Shown here in pieces: positions 1-12,693 of a DNA stretch of 64,000 nt (positions are counted from its first letter, which is position 1; each line of letters begins with the position of its first letter). The position numbers and the translations under genes are program-made. Under the pieces are notes generated by a model, which had not been told where the DNA came from, ran no database searches, and saw nothing but the letters and a program-made list of their open reading frames with translations. Source of the stretch: Uranotaenia lowii (Eukaryota; Arthropoda; Insecta; Diptera; Culicidae); contig NC_073692.1 of assembly GCF_029784155.1 (NCBI RefSeq), forward strand, positions 320,163,726-320,227,725, written 5' to 3'.

Positions 1-2604
1 GCTCAGCTGTGGCCTAGCGAACTTGACTGCTGTCTGTGGTTTAGCAAAAAAAAGGCCCCCCATTCCATGGGCGCATTTCCACGGTTTCGAGGCCTAGATC
101 GCGGTGAAGTAATATCATTACCTAGACACACGCGAACCAGCTTTTCAGTTATTGGAACATGATGCTGGCAATCGGTCGAGAAGAAGTTGGCAGTTCCCTA
201 TTATGAACTTCTCTTCTGTTTATGCTGTGCTGTGCGATTGGACTATGCTTGGAATGTGGTTTCCTTTGCAAGTTGACTGGCTGTGAGCTGCTGCTAGTAG
301 CTATCTATTATGGTTGACGCACGAATTGATCTGTGTTACATTTTTACCTTTTTTCCACCTGCGTTCTGCGCGGCCCCCGAATGCTGCTCACTCGCAAAAA
401 AAAACAGAAACGTCCAATCATATGGGGAAACAGGTTCCACTTTTCTTATTTTGTGTCGCGCTGGCCAAACTCCGGCGGCAAAATGGACAAGTTCTTGCAG
501 ATTTTTTTTTCGATGACTTTGTTGGGCTCCTGTATTGAATGTGAAATGAAACTCTTAAAGATCCTTTTAAGTGAGTAAAATTCAAGTATGTTAGCAGAAA
601 CTTAAAAATCATGAAAAGAAACTTAAAAAATCTGTTTTACCATTTCACATTTTGATACGAAAAAGTATCATTAAATGTTTAAGATTCAAACGAACAATAC
701 AATGATAGAATCAACAATACGTCCTTTTTCAAAATCTCGTGCAACACTCGGGTCCAAGGAAAGTCATTCCCGGGTGTTCTTGCTGAGCCCAAAGTGCACT
801 TTTTTGCAGAGAAATACCACCTTAAGAGGGAGTTACCTGTTGTGCGGTTGATTGAAGTATGTTGTTTACAGTAAGTACTTATGCGGCAAAAATAACACAA
901 AAAACCTGATTCGTTGCGGTCATTTCTTCTTGGCGCGCAGGAGGAATCGCACACACTTGATACTGCGCCGACTTACAAGTTAGCTAGCCGGGCACCCTTC
1001 GCTTAAATCGGTCGTGGAGGCCGGTTTTGCTCCCGGGAACTACATGTTAAAACACGGGTCCGATCAAGAATAACTTCCGATTTTGATCCCTTTTTTTTAC
1101 TTGTTTCGAGGTTTCGCAACCAAACGCCCGAGAAGGAGGAGTACCTTCTTCTCGGCCTTTATGGCTGGTAAAATTGATGTTGATTTAAGGTTTTCTCGTA
1201 AAAATTGATTGTTTTTCATCCCCTGTTTTGTGCTTCGATTCGCTCGTGAGTTGACCTACATTGTTTATGCTTTGGTCACATGAATATGGAACAATGTTTT
1301 TATTCAGTTACAAGGCCATTATTGATTTTAATCTTACAGTGAAAAGTTGAGAGTTGATGTCTCTCGTACACATTTTATCTAGTATTAGTCTAGTATGAAT
1401 GAACCGTAATCATTCGGACAAAGTATTGACTTTTTACTTCTTATTTAGAGTTTACCTGAACCAAGAGTCTGATTCTATGAGAGTGAAATTCACAAAAAAA
1501 ACCGCAATTATATTACGCTAAAATAAAAAAAAAAAGAGCCTTCTAATATACGTCTTTGTGATCAGATAAAGTATAAAAAGCGTTATGGGACAATCTTTGA
1601 ATACGGTTTCAGAACCTATTTGATTCTTAAAACTTAAATGTTGTACTGACCCTAAAATGTTGTGGTTGGATGTAGATTTCAATTTTTTTTTCTTTCTTCG
1701 TGATTTTCATTCATAGTTGGTTCAATCGAAGAATTCATTACTATTCTGTGGCTTTTTATTCTTACAAAACTGTCTCCGAATTCTCATATTTTACGAATCG
1801 AAACGAAAAAAAAACAGAAAAAAATCATCACTTTTTTCTCAAAAGAAAAAACTGCTTGCGGTTTAAGATTATTAAAGAATATCTTTGTAATATGTATAAC
1901 ACAGTGGTGCCAAAAGTAATGACAGTTTATTTAATGTATTGTATCTTTACAACGAAAATCAGCTTTTACTTCAATCATGAGTTCTCAATATTTCAAAGTC
2001 ATTGGCATAAGATGTGAATACCAGCGGCAATGATTCGATTTGAGGCCGCTGGCATTAAGCTCCCAGTGCAACCGCATTTCGTTTTATTGAAAAAACCCAA
2101 ATTAAGGGTACTTCTGCCCAAAATGCTCTAGTGGGGCAGAACGCCAACGGCTATATTTTGATAGATTCTGAAGATTTGAGAAGTTTTAAGTGAATTCCTC
2201 TAGCACAAATGTGTACTTACAATCAATTAGTTTTATTTTTAATAAAATCATTACCAGATATTTAATTAAACGCGAATAATAATCAAATTAAATTTTATGG
2301 TGACTATTTATCACTCAAGTTTTAAAAAGTGAGCAAATGAAATAAACCTTTACGCCAAAGTGATTTCTTAAAACATCCTCACTATTAATTTTATTGGTAG
2401 TTCAAAGAATATTTTCAAATAATCAATTGTTGAAAAATTTCGCTAAATTAATATTTTATGTTAAACTAAAGATTAATTAAACTTTGAATGTCCGATCATA
2501 TTGCCCTAATCGATTTTTGGACAAATTGCCCTCCTCTCAAGGTGCTGTTCGATAGGATGTAAACAAAACCACGTGCTTTACTCTAGATTTTAGAGTACAA
2601 TTTT
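1..2604. other. No gene seen
   Basis: Moderate-GC sequence to about 1160, then AT-rich. ORFs are short, overlapping on both strands and without domains. 930-1050 is GC-richer. Upstream exons or 5' sequence of the scaffold gene cannot be excluded. Confidence 0.5.
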
Positions 2605-2619
2605 CCACGAATACAGACC
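2605..2619. repeat. Target-site duplication, left copy (15 bp)
   Basis: ccacgaatacagacc, repeated exactly at 3734-3748, flanks the LINE fragment. Confidence 0.85.
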
Positions 2620-3733
2620 TACCAACCTAAGGGTTGATCGACGACCGACGACGCATAGGGCTGAGATAAAAGATCTTCACTGCTGGCGATCCGGAGTCAG
2701 CGTCTTCACTTGCTGCCAGTCAAGGTTCTCGTCAACTGTGCGGATTTCAGCGGATAGACTACGCCGCCACGAGCTTCTGGGCCTGCCTCTTCTTCGATGC
2801 CCATCTGGATTCCAGTCTGGCGCCTCTCTGCAAATCTCGTTTTCATCTCTTCGCAGCGTATGCCCAATCCATCTCCACTTACGTTCCCGAATCTCGATTT
2901 CTAGCGCCTTTTGATGACACCGGCGATGAAGTTCCATGTTTGAGATCCAGTTGCCAGGCCACCAAGCGCGGATGATGTTCCGCTGGCAACGATTTACCAA
3001 AACTTTCGCGTCGTCATCGCATATGTGCACCAAGTTTCGCACCCGTACAGCAATATGGATTCTACATTTGAGTTGAAGATTCGGATTTCAGTTCGTAGAG
3101 AGATTTGACGTGAGTGGCAGATGTTTTGGAGACTCGCAAACACAAATCGGGCTTTTCTGATCCGGGTTTCGATGTCTCTCTTGGTACCGCCATCATTCGT
3201 AATCTGGCTACCAAGATATTGGAAGCACTCCTCTCCCTCAACCTGTTGTCCAGCTACCACGAAATTGGAACAATTTTCTGTGTTGATTTCCATCGACTTG
3301 GTCTTACCGACATTGATTTTGGGACCTGCTGCCTTGGAGCTTTCGGTGAGGTCGTCGAGTTTGCTCTGCATGTCTTGTTGTTTTTGGGCGAGCAAAACAA
3401 TATCGTCTGCCAGGTAAAGGTCGTTCAGTTGCTATATTGTCGAAGGATTCCACGGCAACCCTCGGTTTGGTCTACAGTCAATTGATCCAGTCAAGATCTC
3501 ATCCATTACGATGAGAAAAAGCAGCGGTGATAAGATACATCCCTGCCTCACTCCAGCAGTTACCTGAATTGGATCTCACAAGACACCGTCGTGCAAGACC
3601 TTGCTCGAAAATACCTCGTACTATGCTTCGATGAGATAGATTAGTTTACCTGGGACTCCTCGTCGCCTTAGAGCCACCTAGATGTTTTCGTGGTTCAGTC
3701 GATCAGCTTTTTCGAAATCAACGAACACCATCA
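2620..3733 (-). mobile_element. 5'-truncated LINE (non-LTR retrotransposon), decayed
   Basis: On the minus strand the element begins in reverse transcriptase (VFVDFEKA), continues through AGVRQGCILSPLLF and the catalytic box YLADDIVLLAQ, thumb residues FQYLGSQIT and YGCETW, and ends with the RWIGHTLRRDEN region and a Gly/Arg-rich tail. At least two stops and a frameshift near 3000-3040 interrupt it. It is bounded by a perfect 15-bp direct repeat (ccacgaatacagacc) at 2605-2619 and 3734-3748. The C-terminal WIGH...R domain is typical of RTE-like and related endonuclease-reverse transcriptase LINEs; clade assignment is tentative. Confidence 0.88.
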
Positions 3734-3748
3734 CCACGAATACAGACC
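3734..3748. repeat. Target-site duplication, right copy (15 bp)
   Basis: Exact match to 2605-2619, immediately beyond the truncated 5' end of the minus-strand LINE. Confidence 0.85.
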
Positions 3749-4177
3749 GATTATGTAAATGACAGTATTCGGCACAAAAGCGCTTATCCGCTAATTGCTA
3801 GTTAGTCCGCTAACTTTCCGTTAGCGCTTTAATTTTGCCGCTAAGTTTGGTTTGGTCTAACGAATAAAATAGTTCCGCTATTTTTTGGTTCCGCTTAATG
3901 AAGATCGCTAACTCCCATATATGTATATGAATCTCTCGAATTACTTATTAATGATGGAATAAACTTTTTGTCTTTATTCAAGTTGATTGGAGTGAGTTTA
4001 CAACTCAATTCATAGAATCCAGCCTTCAGAGACAAAAACCACGAAAAAATTCAAATGTTATAAAAATCAGTCTCTTTTATTCTCATTGAATGTACACAAC
4101 AAAACAAAAAGTAAACAAGTTTTCTCCATAAGTAATTAAAAAAAATCCCAAATCCAGAGGTAGCAAAATTGACTGTA

Positions 4178-4861
4178 CACTCAGAAAAATACTATTATGT
4201 TTACCATAAGATACTCTTATGAAGTGGCGCCATAAGAAAAATCTATGAAATTCATAAGATTGTCTTTTAAAGCGAATGAATTCTTCAGACGAACACCTGC
4301 TTCAATGAGAGGTTGTTTTTTTTCATAAGAGGATCTTATGGAAACCAAAATTTCACGTTTGATGACAAATATCAATAAAGATGATGTTAAAAACGTTCAG
4401 TTTATTTTCTGGGTAATTTGTTAACAATAACTTCATGATCACCATAAGAAGCACATCAACGCCTGGTTCCAACAGCCATTCTGCTGCACCCGGTCCATTG
4501 AAGTTATCCTTTTCGCCGGTCAACATGCTGAAAAGTAAACAAAAAATGTGTTTCAGTTAACATATAATTTGAACGTTCACAAAAAATTAACTTACCTATT
4601 GGAATAACAAAATCACGTTCAACTTTGAGAAAAACCAATAGCTCCACAACTGATTAGTGCTTCGTATGACGATGAAAAAATGACTGATGGAATGAATGTG
4701 TTCACTATTTTTTCACAATGCCGCTTCTTCTATTTTTCATTAGAACTTCGTATGAAAATTGAAAGAATTTCATAAGACTCTTATGAAAAATTATTTTGGA
4801 CGCAAAAAAGCGGTCCATAAGATGTGTCTTATGAAATTTATAATTAGATTTCCTCTGAGTG
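4178..4861. mobile_element. 684-bp TIR element with internal CATAAGA/TCTTATG palindromes
   Basis: The terminal inverted repeats start CACTCAG at 4178 and end CTGAGTG at 4861, with TA on both sides as the likely target duplication. Inside, the heptamer cataaga and its complement recur at least seven times, several as direct palindromes. No transposase is present, so the element is non-autonomous; superfamily not assigned. Confidence 0.65.
4353..4526 (-). CDS. Small ORF (57 aa) behind a 68-bp intron, inside the TIR element
   Basis: On the minus strand an acceptor tacttttcag (ending at 4528) is followed by C and an ATG at 4526-4524. The ORF MLTGEKDNFNGPGAAEW... runs 57 codons to TGA at 4353. 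A GTAAGT donor at 4595 would give a 68-bp intron with a 5' untranslated or coding exon upstream. No domain is recognised; residues around LLMVIMKLLLTNY are hydrophobic. It may be the last exon of a lost transposon gene. Confidence 0.3.
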   Translation of the reverse strand: MLTGEKDNFNGPGAAEWLLEPGVDVLLMVIMKLLLTNYPENKLNVFNIIFIDICHQT

Positions 4862-4885
4862 TACAGTTTAAAAATTTCTCACAAA

Positions 4886-7112
4886 TAGGGTAAATGATCT
4901 TGAGCGGAACTAGTCAAAATCTGATCTTGAGCGGAACCATTTACTTTTTCTAAGTTCTAGGCAATGATTGTTTATGAATCTTACCAAACTGTTGAAAAAA
5001 CACTTTTTCAAGATCTTTCCATACAAGCATTGACATTTTTGCTAAAATTTATTAACTCAAATAATGTTATTAGAAGATTTAAAAACATACGCATTTCTGC
5101 TGCAATTTTCATCAATCTACGCTGACTTTGAACGTCAATTTATGTCACCCTTGACCGTTGTAAACTAATTCTCAATGATTAAAATGGTAGAAAAACTCAT
5201 AAAAAAGCATTATTCGGGTTTTTGTAGCAAGTTTTTCATCGGAATATCAATTAATAGCGTAGTTTTTGAAAGTAAAATATGATCTTGAGTGGAACCATCT
5301 TCGATCTTGAGCGGAACTACTAGCTTCCGAAATAAACCGCTAGGTGCGCTGCCTTATGCCTAATGTCTCACACGCAGTTTATACCCCTGAATGTATGCAG
5401 CACATTTGTATATTTCTTATTCTATAAAAATGTAAAATTAAGTTCGAATAGAACAAAAACTAATTAATTGGCGCACACAGCGTACCAAACTAGGCACACA
5501 AAAAGTTTAATTTTTTGGGGTTCAAGAAATGTGTTTTTGAATCTTTCTTTCAGAGGGACGACGAGAAGGAGGAGAAAGGCTTTCATACATAATTTTTGGC
5601 ATAATTCGAGAACTAAAGAAGCCAATAAAGTTAAATCATTATTTCAGAATAAGAATCATTCATGAAGCATTCTTATTCGTACTTTATGAAGTAGCTTTCT
5701 TTTAAAGAGATTGTTTCAGATGTTCGCATTCCAATTGAAAACGATAAACTATCTAACAAACAAAAATTCAAATTGTTTTTTACACACATCATTTTAGTTT
5801 TACAAAGTGTAGCAAAGCACACCGGGTTAGCTATTTTATAATACTTCACGATTCAATTGGTGGCCTGGTATTGAAAACCTATCCGATTTCCTTGTGTTTG
5901 ACTTTACACTTGAGCTCGAACTAGAAATTGGTTTGAGAAATAATTGTTTTATCAATTGAGATAAATAATTAATGTTTCAATAAATTTTGAATATAAATAA
6001 ATGTCAACGTGATTCATGAGAAACTGGAATTTATTTTAAACTTTATTCTTTGAATAAGTTGCTTACAGCAAGGTTGCCGAAATAACAGTGAAATCTGTTA
6101 TTTCACAAAATTTTGAGGAAATTTTTATCACAGAATCTGTGTCACAGAACACGATATTTTGAAATATTTACAGATTCCACAGAATTTATGAATTGCGAAT
6201 GGATTTCCATAATTATAATTTTGTTTTGGTCAATATAAAATTAAGGTTTCTTACTTTGAATTAAAAAAGTATGAAAAGATTTTCAACGTAAACTAATTTT
6301 TCCCAACTAAAATATAAAAACGACACAAATTATCATGAATTTCCAATAAAGTTAAAGGAAATAAGGGAATAAGGATTAAAAAAAATAAGAGTTTATTCTC
6401 AAAAACATTGATTTTGAGCAATGTACCGTTTTTTTTTGCCAAATATGTAATTTAAAGTATTTTCTTTTTTATTACTAATTTTGTCGTTACCTTCAAAAGT
6501 TGTTCGGGGCAGTATGATCCTAAACACGCACATTCAAAAAATCAATGAAATATACTAACGAATTTAATTTTTGTGATTAAAAAAACTAAAATTTGAGTTT
6601 AGAGAAACGATTCTTTCAAAATAGGATACAGTGCATCAAAGGGAAAATTGGACTTTTTTTAAGCAAGAAATAAATTTGAACGGATATTTTGAGAACACCT
6701 TTGGAACGCTAAGATTCTTTTTTTCACGTAAAAAGATTAATTTTTTAACTTTAAAATCTTCAAAGATGAAATTTAATTGAAGTTTTCACAGTTACACAAG
6801 TATTAGGAATAAGAGCTATTAAAGATGTTGAGAGAAGAAAATGGTTCCGCTCAAGATCATATTTTAGTTCCGCTCAAGATCAGAGTGGTTCCGCTCAAGA
6901 TCAGAATTCTTACTTCAGTAAAACAGCTCTAGAGTTATAAGGATTCACTCTAAAATATTCTAAAAATCATCATTAGAAAGCAGAAACCAAGATCTATCCG
7001 CTGAACTGAAAAAATATTTGTTGGGATATAACCCAAAGCCATACCGCTTGATCAACTGTTCCGAGTTGCGTCGAATTGAGCCAATTGGTTCCGCTCAAGA
7101 TCATTTACCCTA
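4886..7112. mobile_element. 2.2-kb DNA element with 25-bp TIRs and repeated GATCTTGAGCGGAAC
   Basis: tagggtaaatgatcttgag begins at 4886 and its complement ends at 7112; the inverted repeats run about 25 bp with TA at the ends. The motif gatcttgagcggaac (or a one-base variant) occurs four times near the left end (about 4899, 4923, 5281, 5303) and four times inverted near the right (about 6843, 6869, 6888, 7088). No transposase ORF is seen. A fragment of another repeat lies inside at 6068-6200. A TA duplication would fit the Tc1/mariner group, but this is not proven. Confidence 0.65.
6068..6200. mobile_element. Partial hAT-like MITE copy
   Basis: It opens with caaggttgccgaaa and contains the same ctgtg/cacagaa-rich sequence as the complete element at 55426-55803. 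The opposite terminus is not found, so this copy is truncated. Confidence 0.5.
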
Positions 7113-7133
7113 TATCGTCAGTGAAAAATCAAT

Positions 7134-7260
7134 CGAATATCGTACCCTTCCATAAGGGTCCAAAAAATGTCAAGTTAAATGTTCTTCTCTAAACTAAAAA
7201 TTAAAATTTTTATGAACGACTAAAGCGAATTAATAGTAACAATCTCGACTCAGATCGACT
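7134..7260. mobile_element. Diverged fragment of the 56.5-kb hAT-like family
   Basis: A run of short matches (gtcaagt...atgttcttctct, gaacgacta, gtaacaatctcgactc) follows the same order as at 15971-16250 and 56472-56720. No termini are present. Confidence 0.4.
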
Positions 7261-9461
7261 CAGTCTAACAAATCATGTATTTCGAGTGAAGTTAAGCAGT
7301 TAGCCAGATATAAATTCAATCTGAATATTATTAGGAAACGGTTCAATCCCTCCAACAACAACTCACCAAAATCACATCTGTATATATTCCTTTGCGCTAG
7401 TAGATGGCTTCTGATCCCAACAAAAATCTCAGCAAGAAAACGGATCGAAAAGATCAGAGTTTGATTCCTCCACACCCTAGCATCATCCGCATGCAACCTT
7501 CTCGGAAAACTTTCGTTTTTTGATGCATCGTTGTGAGTTATGCATTTTCAGATATCTACCGAAAAAAAGGATCCCCTCATCCATCCGGGGTCAACCAAAT
7601 GTTAATAATTTAATCCGAGTTCAAAAGAAATACCAGAAAAAACTCATTTAGATCAATGTCATGTGGCTCAATTGAGAGGAAGAAAAACTGAACGCACGAA
7701 CTAAACATTTCAGCTGCATCGAGATGCGGACTGGATTCAATCTTCTGTTTATTATTTCGGTATTTGGTTGAAAAGGAAACGAACAAAAAAGGAACAAACA
7801 AAAAACCAAACCTTCCATCTTCCTGTCGGGATAGACTTCAAGTTTAAATGGCTCAATAAATATCAAATACCCTGTTGGATCTGATTTGGATTGTGGGTAT
7901 TTTTATCATTTTTTTTAACAATCAAAATAAATAATCATTGTGTGATTCAGGATGTCTGGCAGGGACCTTCATTATAGGTTGAAGTGTGGTTTTAGCTGTC
8001 TGTATAAAAAATGTAACGGGATGACGTTGGTCTGCTCGAAAACTCCTTACTTCAATTTCAACAGTTTAGAAATCATTAAGTTCAGAAATTGTATGTAAAA
8101 CTTAAATCTACACTTTCTTATGGAGTTAGTGTATCTTACATTGTGTCCTTAAAAAAAAAGCTTTCATTTCTAAAGGGTGCATTCATAGCTTCTTTAAACT
8201 CACGTGTTCTCAATGCTTTTTAAAACCGATTGAAAATGCCCTGCTTGAATCAGATACTAATCTGGCAATTGACCAACACGGCAGTTTATGTTTTGTTAAC
8301 GATTCAGGCGAATTTCTAAAGTTCATACACCCGTGCGCAATTTCATTTGTACAGTGGCCGATACACCTTGAAACTTTAAGCTAAGAGCACGGGAGCCATT
8401 CTTCGACCGTTTAGTACTCCAGGCACGATTCCGCCAAAGAGCCAGCTGCCAAGTGGCCTTTCTCCCCTGTCAGTGTTTTCAATCGGCTGTTGGTATTTTA
8501 CCTAAGAGCTGCTTGCAAATTGCTCTTTAGGTTGGTACCTACCTCTAGTTGAATCATTGATGCAGTTGTTTTGATTTGTAACAGCAGGTGGGTTCTCGGG
8601 GTCTTGACTGCGCGAAGTGACATGTTCCATTGAACCTCTAACGACATGGCCAACAAGCAATGAATGGATCGGAATGCTCACTGTCGATGACCTCTGGCAT
8701 GACTGCAAAATTGCGTTCACTTATGAGCCCTCGAAATTGGAAAGGGAGATCTTGAACCGATTAATTGATGGAGCATATGCTTCGAATTAAGTGACTCCAG
8801 GGTCAGGATCAATTTAGGTATTATGAGAGTTCAAAGGACAGCCAGAGTGAATACAAATGCTTTGTACCTTTGCACCTGATATGTTGGACAAGGTTTTTTT
8901 CTTGGAATTGTTGCTTCATCAATCATTTCAATTGATAATTTCAGTTCTAAAGAATAATTTTAAACCTAGTTTTGAAAAATGACGGTGTTCAAATTCAGTT
9001 ACTCTATTTTGAATAACTTTTGTTAAAAATACGAAATTTTATAACTTGGATAAGGTTTACTTGAGATCCAAGATCCTTAATCATTATGCAGAGGAAACAT
9101 ATTTGTTTGAAAATTCAGTAGCTGAATTGCAAATATGAAGTTGCAAATTGCAAAGAGAATGGTCAGATAACTATAACTCTGCTAAAGATTAATGAATGAC
9201 CAAAGTAATTAACTTATAACATTGAGGACCATGAGGAAATCTCGAACGGAGGAGTTCCGAAATTCATCATGCTCCTTCTAGGCAACTACAAAGCCAAAAT
9301 TGTAAACTTTGGAGATAGTCAGATTGTGTCTAGAAAAAACGTTGTTTCATTGCTAAATCTAATAATTTTGTATGTTTTTGATCTTCAAGGTCTTGAAACA
9401 CAAAATAAGACATGTTCTTAACATACCAATATCAACATGTTCTCTGGAAAATATAAAAATA
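7261..9461. other. No gene seen
   Basis: AT-rich non-coding DNA with a slightly GC-richer patch at 8330-8720. Nothing assignable. Confidence 0.5.
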
Positions 9462-9464
9462 TCT

Positions 9465-10447
9465 AGAGTTTGTTTTGATTAGGTCGTATAAACCATTATG
9501 AACAAAATTGAGTTATTGAGTGCAAACGATTGATAAACATGTATTATATGTTGGATAAAAATTTGGTTTCATAAAGTCAATGCATAACTTCTGCATAATG
9601 ATTTCAAATTTAAAACGTATGATGACTTTCTCATTTTTGAGTGTAATTTGGTTTTAACGGCTTTTTGCGTTGCCCTGCATTGCGGTGCATGCAAAAAGAC
9701 GCAAAATAAACAGTTTTGCAAAGTGGTTCATCGGTCGTTTTGCATTTTTGCAGAAAGTACGGGGCCAACGAGCTGAAAACTTTAAAAGATATGACGAAAA
9801 CCATTTAAAAGAGTGATTTTAGCTTTCTCAGTGCACTGAATGTTTCCATTTTGTTGCTGGTAAGTTAATTAAACATTATTTTTAGGCTGAGCGAATTTTC
9901 ACTTTATATTTTTCCACTACAGGGGCAGCCAAAACAAGTTTAAGCTTTTGGTTACTTTCCTCACTCCTTGAACGGTTATCGAAGTCACCAGATAGTAACC
10001 ATCAATGTACAATCAATGCTCAGGAACGTTTCCTAGAGGACTTCTCGTAGCCCCGATTTCGCAAGCATCTCTGAGCGAGCACTCGAAGTATCACTGAGGC
10101 TGCTTTCTACTATCGCTAGTGTTAAATTTTGTTCCGAACAGGAAATTACGGAGTTAGTTACTAATGGAATCAAGTTGAAGTATAAAAATTAACAAAGATG
10201 CAAAACGACGTTAGTGCCAAATATGTAATGCAAAATGTCGTATCTGCATGTTTCCTCGAGCAACTAAACTAATGCTTGTTTCGAATGCATTAACATATGT
10301 CTCAAATGTTTATGTATCGCATATTCAATTTGCAGATAATTCTGAGCGATACTTAAAATACTAGAATTGAATCCGTAATGCAAAACTTTAACATCGATTT
10401 TCTGGAAACACGTCAGGTGGCTCATACGACCTAATCAAAACAAACTC
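9465..10447. mobile_element. 983-bp DNA element with near-perfect 28-bp inverted repeats
   Basis: tctagagtttgttttgatta and the following bases at 9462-9489 reappear inverted at 10424-10451. TA dinucleotides at 9463 and 10448 fit a TA target duplication with element ends GAGTTTG...CAAACTC. Internal sequence is AT-rich with a tgcaaaa-rich patch; no transposase is seen. Confidence 0.65.
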
Positions 10448-10839
10448 TAGATAAGTTTTAATTTTCTTCATAACGTTTGGAGTATCAGAATTATAATCCA
10501 AAACTCATGTATACGAAATCGGTATATTAAATAAGGATTTTACTCGAAAAAAAAAACAACAGTTTCATGTTTAAGGATGCAAAATTGTCCGGTTTTATCC
10601 GAATTGCCCAATATTCAAAACAAAATTTTGAAACAGTCCGGCCCGGCCCAGTTATCCGGATTCCATTGAAAAAAGCTCGGATTTTGCTTGGATTTATTCA
10701 CAAATTTGGCAAACCAAACAAAAAAACGAATGGTGTTGTAATTCATTTTTATTTTTGTCTCCAAAACGAAATTTTATAAACACGATTCATAAAAATAATC
10801 ATAAAAGGTTTTTTGCTAGCCTACAATACGATTTAAAAT

Positions 10840-11515
10840 CTGCAAATCACTTAAAATTTTTCCGATTTATGAAAAATCTTCCTTTGGTTTGTATGGGAGT
10901 ATCCACGAAAGTTGGAAGAGAAATTCAAATCGGTAAATCAACTCATTACATCAGGATGTGTATGTGTACCGAATTTGATCGGAACCTCATGAAATTTGTG
11001 CTAGTTTGATGCAAATCTCCTATTACCTTCAGGATATTGTTATAATTCACGGTCGTTTTATATAGGTGCTAAAACCAAAACTTTTTTGAAAATTCAATCC
11101 ATTATCTCATCATGTATAAACTTTTATGGGCAAAATTTGAAATCATCTCAAAACTTGGACGGGTACCAAATTATCAAAATAGTTTAAAAATTGTTCAAGT
11201 TCTGTCACATTTTATATGGAATTTACATGGGACCCCCTTCCCCCTTTCAAAATAATTGGCAAGGGGTTTCATATAACAAATCCTCTGAATATGTCGAAAC
11301 ATGTTCAACAATACAAAAAATTATATCACGGTGTAAAATTGTTTTGTAGAAAATTTAATGCATATAGCATAAAAATTGTAAAAGTTGTGCCAAATTATAT
11401 GATGAATTTGTATGGGAGCCCCTCCTCCCTGAAGTCGGAGGGTTCTGAAACAATTATAGAAACCATACCCGGTCTTCAAATCAGACAGACAGATAAGCAT
11501 TGATTTTTATAAATC
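10840..11515. repeat. Diverged interspersed repeat with tandem units and a GACA tail
   Basis: Imperfect units contain tttgtatgggag followed by C-rich cccctcctccct, then cagacagacagataagcatt and gatttttata. The order (tandem units, short tetranucleotide tail, AT-rich end) matches the two clearer copies at 39868-41096 and 43695-45072, although the sequence is different. Confidence 0.4.
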
Positions 11516-11717
11516 AAGAAGTTAAGTTTTTGAACTAATTTAGTACTTGAAATATAGATTAAGAATTGGTTTCTGTAAAAGTTTTTAAAATTAAAATTCA
11601 TTTTTAATTTACGATAAGATTGCGATTTTTGTGCAATGATATAGTATTCAACTTTGTTGAATACAAGCTTTATTATCCACTCCCCTCGCGATGTTCCAAC
11701 TCCAAGTGACAAAAGAA

Positions 11718-12693
11718 CACGGAAAATTAAAAAAAGGTAAAATTTACCTTTTTGCGAGGTGAATTTTTTCCACCCCTCTTTTGAGGTAAATTTTACCTTT
11801 TTTTCATTCACCTAGCAAAAAGGTAAATTTTACCTTTTTTCAATTCACCTAGCAAAAAGGTAGATTTTACCATTTTCTCATTCACCTAGCAAAATAGTAA
11901 ATAATACCGTTTTCCGATTCACTGATTTAAAAGGTAAATGCTAGTTTGTTTGATTGGTTTCTTCAATAAAAAATAATTTAAAAAAACACAGTTCATGAAA
12001 AAATTGGTATTTATTTGAAACAAATAGAGACAGTTACCTAATATTTATTTTTGAAATATATCACCGTTGTTGTTGAGTCAAGTCCTTTGTTCGCCAAGCT
12101 TGTCAGGTCCGGCTTTTCCGGAATAATATCTGAAGGCTGACGGGAATACAACACGAAGCTCTGTGGGCCGATCTGAAACAAAAGCAAAGTATTATGAAGA
12201 CAACCAGCACAACTAAATAAAATCTTAGAAAACACTTACCATTTTGTTCCGATTTTCACATATTGTGCACGAAGCAAAACTTGTTCCTAAACGGCAAAAC
12301 AGCTTAACCTCAATAAACGGATTCGTCAAATAGTTACTTTTTTTCGAGATGATTTGAGAGATGGATTGAGAGTTTAGCTCAATCCAGGTCAACTTCACCT
12401 CGCTACGAGGTAAGTTTTACCTCATTTGGATTTACCTTTCTTTCAAGGTGGATTATACTTTTTGATTCAGCTCAATTTAGGTGAACTTCACCTCGCTACG
12501 AGGTAAAATTTACCTTTTTTGGATTCACCTTTTTTCTCGGTGAATTGTACCTTTTTTCATTCTTCGTTTCAGGTATATTTTACCTCGCTGTGAGGTGAGT
12601 TTCACCTCGAATAGGTAGAAGTTACCTTTTTAGCTTTTGCGAGCGTTCACCTTTGCTGCCTCGGTAAATTTTACCTTTTTATTATTTTCCGTG
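11718..12693. mobile_element. 976-bp TIR element packed with AGGTAAA/TTTACCT palindromes
   Basis: The ends CACGGAAAAT (11718) and ATTTTCCGTG (12693) are inverted repeats of about 31 bp with few mismatches. Inside, ggtaaattttacc-type palindromes and half-sites recur many times at 11730-11945 and 12400-12690. The termini resemble those at 4178-4861 (CAC...GAAAAAT), which suggests related families. The target duplication is unclear. It encloses the spliced mini-gene at 12038-12242. Confidence 0.6.
12038..12242 (-). CDS. Two-exon mini-gene (45 aa) inside the palindromic TIR element
   Basis: On the minus strand an ATG at 12242-12240 is followed directly by the donor GTAAGTG. A 67-bp intron ends in tttgtttcag, and the second exon 12172-12038 encodes IGPQSFVLYSRQPSDIIPEK and on to FKNKY-TAG. 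The two splice sites are full consensus and the intron has typical insect minimal length. No domain recognised. It could equally be the 3' end of a larger transposon gene whose 5' exons were deleted. Confidence 0.3.

Noticed and set aside
310..612. Three overlapping ORFs near the left edge
   Set aside because: Overlap on both strands in all frames, no domain, no splice context.
11718..12693. Clear target-site duplication for the palindromic TIR element
   Set aside because: Flanks do not match at any usual length; left unassigned.
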